A DNA stretch of 64,000 nt from Glycomyces luteolus (GTDB lineage: Bacteria > Actinomycetota > Actinomycetes > Mycobacteriales > Micromonosporaceae). Positions within the stretch are counted from its first letter, which is position 1; the number at the start of each line of letters is the position of its first letter. The notes under the pieces are model-generated. The model had not been told where the DNA came from and did no database searches. It saw only the letters and a program-made list of their open reading frames with translations. Positions 60,660-64,000 of this stretch are shown piece after piece. Location: contig NZ_JAPZVP010000014.1 of the NCBI RefSeq assembly GCF_027622875.1, positions 62,001 through 126,000 of the forward strand, read 5' to 3'. Made by a program: the position numbers and the translations under genes.

Positions 60660-60689
60660 AGGTTCGCTTCGGAACGCTAGCATTAACCG

Positions 60690-60701
60690 GACCGTGCGGT
60701 C
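60690..60701. promoter_or_regulatory. TetR operator 2 (GACCGTGCGGTC)
   Basis: Perfect 5-bp arms GACCG/CGGTC. It overlaps the -35 of the oxidoreductase promoter and lies immediately upstream of the -10 (TAGGCT, 60709-60714) of the TetR gene, so one protein could repress both directions. Confidence 0.65.
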
Positions 60702-60720
60702 AACTTGCTAGGCTGGGGCC

Positions 60721-61320
60721 ATGACCGACACGCGCCCGCTCCGCGCCGACGCCGCCCGCAACCGCAAGCTGCTCCTGGCCGCCGCCGCCGACGAGTTCGC
60801 CGAGCACGGGCTCGACGCCTCGGTGGCGGACATCGCCCGCCGCGCAGGGGTCGGCAAGGGCACGGTCTTCCGGCATTTCGCGACGAAGGACGAGCTGATC
60901 GCCGCCATCCTCATCGACCGCATGGAGGCGCTGAGCGAACTCGGCGAGCGCCTGTACGAGTCCGGCGACGCCGAGGCGGCGCTGCGCGAGTTTCTGACCG
61001 CCGCGGCGATGCAGCGCCAAGAGCGCGACTTGTCCTTCCTTGCCGCGGCGAGCGCCTCGATGCCCGAGGTGAACCGGGCTCGCGAGCGCATGTTCGCGGC
61101 CATCGACCGGCTGGTCGACCGCGGCCGCGAGCGCGGTGCGGTGCGCGACGACGTCACCGGTGCCGATGTGTTCCTGCTGATGTGCGCCCCGAACTACGTC
61201 GCCGGCTACGTTCCGAACGCGTCACCTGATCTGTGGCGCCGCTACCTCGCACTGATCCTCGACGGCCTGCGCCCCGAAGGTGCCCGCCCGCTCCCCGAGC
61301 AGGCCCCGGAACTCGACTGA
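60721..61320 (+). CDS. TetR-family regulator divergent from the quinone oxidoreductase
   Basis: A 199-residue repressor. HTH LLLAAAADEFAEHGLDASVADIARRAGVGKGTVFRHFATKDELIAAIL (residues 17-64); the C-terminal domain is of the SbtR/TetR_C_21-like kind (ERDLSFLAAASASMP). TAGGCT lies 6 nt before the ATG and there is no ribosome site, so it is likely leaderless. Two GACC-N4-GGTC operators lie in the shared 96-bp gap. Such pairs typically respond to electrophiles or quinones. Confidence 0.92.
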   Translation: MTDTRPLRADAARNRKLLLAAAADEFAEHGLDASVADIARRAGVGKGTVFRHFATKDELIAAILIDRMEALSELGERLYESGDAEAALREFLTAAAMQRQERDLSFLAAASASMPEVNRARERMFAAIDRLVDRGRERGAVRDDVTGADVFLLMCAPNYVAGYVPNASPDLWRRYLALILDGLRPEGARPLPEQAPELD

Positions 61321-61335
61321 CCTCACCGGGAGCGG

Positions 61336-61655
61336 TGCCGGGCTGTTTTCGGCACGGGGTTCAAGCGGTCAGCGATGGGGGGTGGGCGTTCGTTCAGGGC
61401 CGCTGGTCGGGGCCGGGTTGTCTTGGGCGTGCGGTTCAGGCGGGCGGCGATGAAGAGGTGAGTGGCTGCCCGGGGGTGCGTCGCCGGGGCGGGGCCGTTT
61501 CTGGCGTGCGGTTCAGGCGGGCGGCGATGGAGGGGTGGGGGTTTGCTCGGGGTGCCTGGCCGGGGCCGGGTCCTCTTCGGCCTGGCTTCAAACGGGCGGC
61601 GATGAAGAGGTGAGCGGCTGCCCGGGGTGCGTTGCCGGGGTGGGGCCGGTCGTCG
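61336..61655. repeat. Imperfect tandem repeat, four units of about 75-77 bp
   Basis: Each unit contains a variant of TTCAGGCGGGCGGCGATGAA followed by a GC-rich block ending in GCCGGGG. The TTCA marker occurs at 61360, 61435, 61512 and 61587, a period of 75, 77 and 75 bp. The middle units are the most alike. No protein frame is preserved well enough to call it a coding repeat. Confidence 0.65.
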
Positions 61656-62008
61656 CCACCCCGGCAGGCGAGGCGGGCCGGGCGGGCGGGGTCGGTTGCC
61701 ACTACCGATCGGGCCGTGCTGATTCGAGCCGGTGCCGAAGCGACCGGGTGAGTCCGGCTCGAAGCCGCAGCGACCGGGCCGGACTGCGGAGCGGCGGGCA
61801 TTGCCTCGGTCGCGGCTGCGGTGCGGGCCGTGCGCATGGTCGTGGTCGTAGTCGTCATGTCCTTCTCGCCTCCTTCCTCTGTTCCTCGCGCTTCCCGTGC
61901 CTCGGCCTCCCTGGCCTAGGCTTCCGGCCGGGGCCCTTCGGCTTCCGACCGGCCTTCGATCAGCGACCCGACCTTCACAGGCACCAGCCCGCCAGACCCC
62001 TGCCTCCG

Positions 62009-62120
62009 CATACTTCGGGGCACCGGCCTCCAAACCATTGCCCCTCTTGCACATCGGGGGGCGCTGGCCTCCAGACCCTCACTCCCACTCGCATATCGGG
62101 GGGCGCTGGCCTCTTCATTC
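62009..62120. repeat. Second tandem repeat, three units of about 42 bp
   Basis: Units begin at 62009, 62050 and 62092 with CATACTTCGGGGCACCGGCC, CACATCGGGGGGCGCTGGCC and CATATCGGGGGGCGCTGGCC. The last two are nearly identical over 24 bases. The array is separate from the 75-bp array but in the same gene-free region. Confidence 0.6.
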
Positions 62121-62530
62121 TTGGCCCTTGGCTCCTGATCCTCCGATCGGGCCTGGACCTGCCGGCAGGCACCGTTCAAGCGCCTGCCGCTGTCCGTCCC
62201 GGGTCTTACCCGGTCCGGGGGTGCATGCCGTGTCACCTGTCCCTGCCAGGACAGTTCAACGGCTGATCGCAAAGGGCCGTGGCCGAGTGACGCCGGAGCT
62301 CCTCATGGCTCCGACACCGGTCTCAACGTCCGTGCAATGCAGGCATATGGCCAGAGGCTTATGTCGTAGTCTGCTTACCACCATATCGTTCACCTACACG
62401 GATTCCGTATCCCTGTACGTACTCTCAATTATCCCCACCGCAGGCCGGTCCGTCATCACCCACACGATGCGAAAGGATTCACGTTCCGCGCCCCTCAGGA
62501 CCGACCTAAAGCTTTGCACCCCAACGCATG

Positions 62531-63670
62531 TCAACCCGCCATCCGACGAACCAACCCTGCCCGTCCACCTCCTCGTCGCTGCCAGGTTTGACCTGGAGCA
62601 CCGTGGACCCGTAAGCGTCGGGGCGGGGGAGCGACCGAGTCGCGGACGACGATGTGGGTGCCGAGGACGATGCGTTCGGTGGTCGCGCCTTCATTGCGGC
62701 GCAAAGCGAGTCGGACGGCTTCGCGGCCGAGCTGCTCGTGAGGGACGTGCACGGTGGTGAGCGCCGGGGTGAGTTCGGCGGCGAAGGGAATGTCGTCGAA
62801 GCCGACCACGGACATGTCCTCGGGTACGCGCACGCCCGCCTCGCGCAAGGCCCTCAGCACGCCGATGGCGACCATGTCCGTGCCCGCGAAGATCGCGGTC
62901 ACGTCGTCGCGCTCGGCCAGGAGCCGCTTCGCGAGCTCGTAGCCGCTGTCGATCTGGAACTTGCCGGGCAGGATGAGCGTTTCGTCCAGTGCCACACCAT
63001 AGTCGGCGTGGGCGCGACGGAAGCCCTCGATGCGTTCATCCGAAGTAGAGAGACCAAGCTCGCGGCCGAGGTAGCAGATCGTGCGGTGCCCGGCCGAGAG
63101 CAGGTGCGCCGTCATCGCATACGAGCCGCCCACATTGTCGTACTGGACGACCAGCGCCGGAACCCCCTCGCCGAGCGAGGGGCGGCCGCACAGCACCAGG
63201 TGCGAGCCCGACTTGTCGAGCGCCCTCGCGAAGTAGGTCATGCGCTCCTTGTAGACCTCGTTGTCCCAGGCCCCGCCCACGAGGATCACGGCCTCGGCTC
63301 GCTGCTCACGCATGAGCTCGACGACGGCGAATTCGCGCTCGGGGTCGCCGTGCGTAGTGCACAGGAGGCACAGCCGCCCCTCGGAAGCGGCCTGCTGCTC
63401 GACTCCGCGCGCGATGTAGGCGTAGAAAGGCCCGGTCACGTCGTCTACGACGAAGGCGATGGTCTTGGTCGTCGCCCCGGCGAGGCCGCGGGCGTGCGCG
63501 TTGACGACGTAGTCGAGGTCTTTCATGGCCCGCAGCACCTTCGCGCGGGTGGCCGGGGCGACCGGGTAGTTCCCGGCGAGGACGCGGGAGACGGTGGGTG
63601 CCGACACGCCGGCGGCGGCCGCGACGTCCTTGACGGTGGGACGTCTACCGCCGTCTGAGGTCTCGCGCAC
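62531..63670 (-). CDS. LacI-family transcriptional regulator with unusual C-terminal tail
   Basis: A 379-residue regulator. HTH TVKDVAAAAGVSAPTVSRVLAG (residues 12-33), hinge DYVVNAHARGLA, then the sugar-binding domain (IAFVVDDVTGPFYAYIARGVEQ through GFDDIPFAAELTPALTTVHVPHEQLG). The start is GTG with AAAGGGG 6 nt upstream; an earlier Met lacks support. LacI proteins normally end near IVVRDSVAPP; here about 30 basic residues follow (RRLRVHGAPGQTW), including a TTA codon and a CCAGGT-TTG-ACCTGG hairpin, suggesting a small frameshift or stop loss. It may control the hydroxyacid dehydrogenase next to it. Confidence 0.88.
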   Translation of the reverse strand: MRETSDGGRRPTVKDVAAAAGVSAPTVSRVLAGNYPVAPATRAKVLRAMKDLDYVVNAHARGLAGATTKTIAFVVDDVTGPFYAYIARGVEQQAASEGRLCLLCTTHGDPEREFAVVELMREQRAEAVILVGGAWDNEVYKERMTYFARALDKSGSHLVLCGRPSLGEGVPALVVQYDNVGGSYAMTAHLLSAGHRTICYLGRELGLSTSDERIEGFRRAHADYGVALDETLILPGKFQIDSGYELAKRLLAERDDVTAIFAGTDMVAIGVLRALREAGVRVPEDMSVVGFDDIPFAAELTPALTTVHVPHEQLGREAVRLALRRNEGATTERIVLGTHIVVRDSVAPPPRRLRVHGAPGQTWQRRGGGRAGLVRRMAG

Positions 63671-63723
63671 CTGCAGCCCCTTTCGTGTCCGGACGTTCAC
63701 CAGGCTAGATCACGACACCGGGG

Positions 63724-64000
63724 TCACGCCCGCCTCCCGAGGAGTTCGGGGTCCACGCGATGTGCCAGCGGCAGCCCGGCCGCGAGGCGCTCGGCTTCCT
63801 CCACCATGAACAATCCCATACGCGCGAGTTCGTTCCCTTGTGAGCCCGCCACGTGCGGGGTCATGAAGACGTTCGGCAGGTCGAACAGCGCGGAGTCGTG
63901 CGGCGGCGGTTCGGGGTGGGTGACGTCGAGGACGGCCGCGAGGCGGCCGGTGCGCAGCTCGGCGACGAGCGCGTCAGTGTCGACGAGGCGGCCGCGCGAG
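63724..64000 (-). CDS. D-isomer-specific 2-hydroxyacid dehydrogenase, C-terminal part
   Basis: Only the last 92 residues are in the window, read on the minus strand and open at the right edge. They contain GRLVDTDALVAELRTGRLAA, then LDVTHPEPPPHDSALFDLPNVFMTPHVAG, the end of the NAD-binding domain with the catalytic His (TPHVAG) of the D-lactate/phosphoglycerate dehydrogenase family. The family reduces 2-keto acids with NADH. Its stop is 53 bp from the LacI start on the same strand, so the regulator is downstream and may be co-transcribed. Confidence 0.85.
   Translation of the reverse strand, partial: SRGRLVDTDALVAELRTGRLAAVLDVTHPEPPPHDSALFDLPNVFMTPHVAGSQGNELARMGLFMVEEAERLAAGLPLAHRVDPELLGRRA

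Larger units (their letters stand above)
61321..62530. other. Gene-free 1.2-kb region
   Basis: No frame here has a convincing start, codon use or family resemblance. The left half is GC-rich and repetitive; the right part (about 62270-62530) is distinctly lower in GC. Two tandem-repeat arrays are listed separately. It separates the TetR gene from the LacI gene and may be a recombination scar or a site of an unrecognised RNA. Confidence 0.6.

Noticed and set aside
61336-62120. Repeats considered as a CRISPR array
   Set aside because: The units are contiguous and diverged, with no unique spacers of constant length and no cas genes nearby.

Overview
The window is chromosomal DNA from a high-GC actinomycete. 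It has strong G/C third-position bias, many GTG starts, Tat-exported enzymes, ricin-type (CBM13) lectin domains, mycothiol-linked DinB-like proteins and abundant LacI/ROK/TetR regulators. The content fits a soil or plant-litter saprophyte such as a Glycomyces- or Streptomyces-like organism; a narrower placement is not supported. I see no rRNA, tRNA, CRISPR array, insertion sequence or prophage.

Layout. 1-1.5 kb: end of an FAD oxidoreductase and a GntR regulator. 1.7-7.9 kb (minus strand): a LplB/YtcP-type sugar ABC importer (lipoprotein and two permeases, no ATPase) with a GH36 alpha-galactosidase. 8.3-21.5 kb: a plant cell-wall cluster with GH5-X2-CBM46, GH62, GH10, a GH39-like enzyme with a ricin domain, a lone ricin lectin, GH43, a feruloyl-esterase-like hydrolase, two paralogous Tat-exported alpha/beta hydrolases of unknown substrate and a LacI repressor. 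Three transcription units here carry the same pair of CGAAA-N-TTTCG operators, exactly 21 bp apart and just downstream of TTGAC(A/C) promoters, so the LacI protein probably controls all three. 21.5-26.5 kb: RidA, a WYL regulator, an epimerase-like protein, a PLP lyase and an MFS exporter. 26.6-39.4 kb: two ROK regulators divergent from a complete Opp/Dpp-type ABC operon that ends in GH42 beta-galactosidase and GH2 beta-mannosidase, which reads as uptake and cytoplasmic breakdown of beta-manno-oligosaccharides. 39.5-50.6 kb: a PLP lyase with an Lrp regulator, a third ROK regulator, small enzymes, a trypsin-like protease, a decayed LacI gene and a one-pass membrane protein with an extracellular periplasmic-binding-protein domain. 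50.8-55.1 kb: an aldarate (galactarate/glucarate-type) operon of enolase-superfamily dehydratase, IclR, ketoglutarate-semialdehyde dehydrogenase and TauE exporter. 55.1-61.3 kb: a TetR-controlled epimerase/multicopper oxidase unit, L-2-hydroxyglutarate oxidase, and a TetR/quinone-oxidoreductase pair. 61.3-62.5 kb: an apparently gene-free stretch with two tandem-repeat arrays. 62.5-64 kb: a LacI regulator and the end of a hydroxyacid dehydrogenase.

How it fits together. Secreted xylanases, arabinofuranosidases and esterases would open arabinoxylan. The GH36/ABC and GH42-GH2/ABC modules would import and finish galacto- and manno-oligosaccharides, and the aldarate operon would channel acid sugars to 2-oxoglutarate. 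A second theme is start architecture: many regulators and several single enzymes lack a Shine-Dalgarno and have a TANNNT box 6-7 nt before the start codon, the actinobacterial leaderless pattern. The least conventional objects are the two duplicated hydrolases, the receptor-like protein at 48.2-50.6 kb, the antisense-extended oxidase at 58.5-60.1 kb and the repeat arrays at 61.3-62.1 kb.
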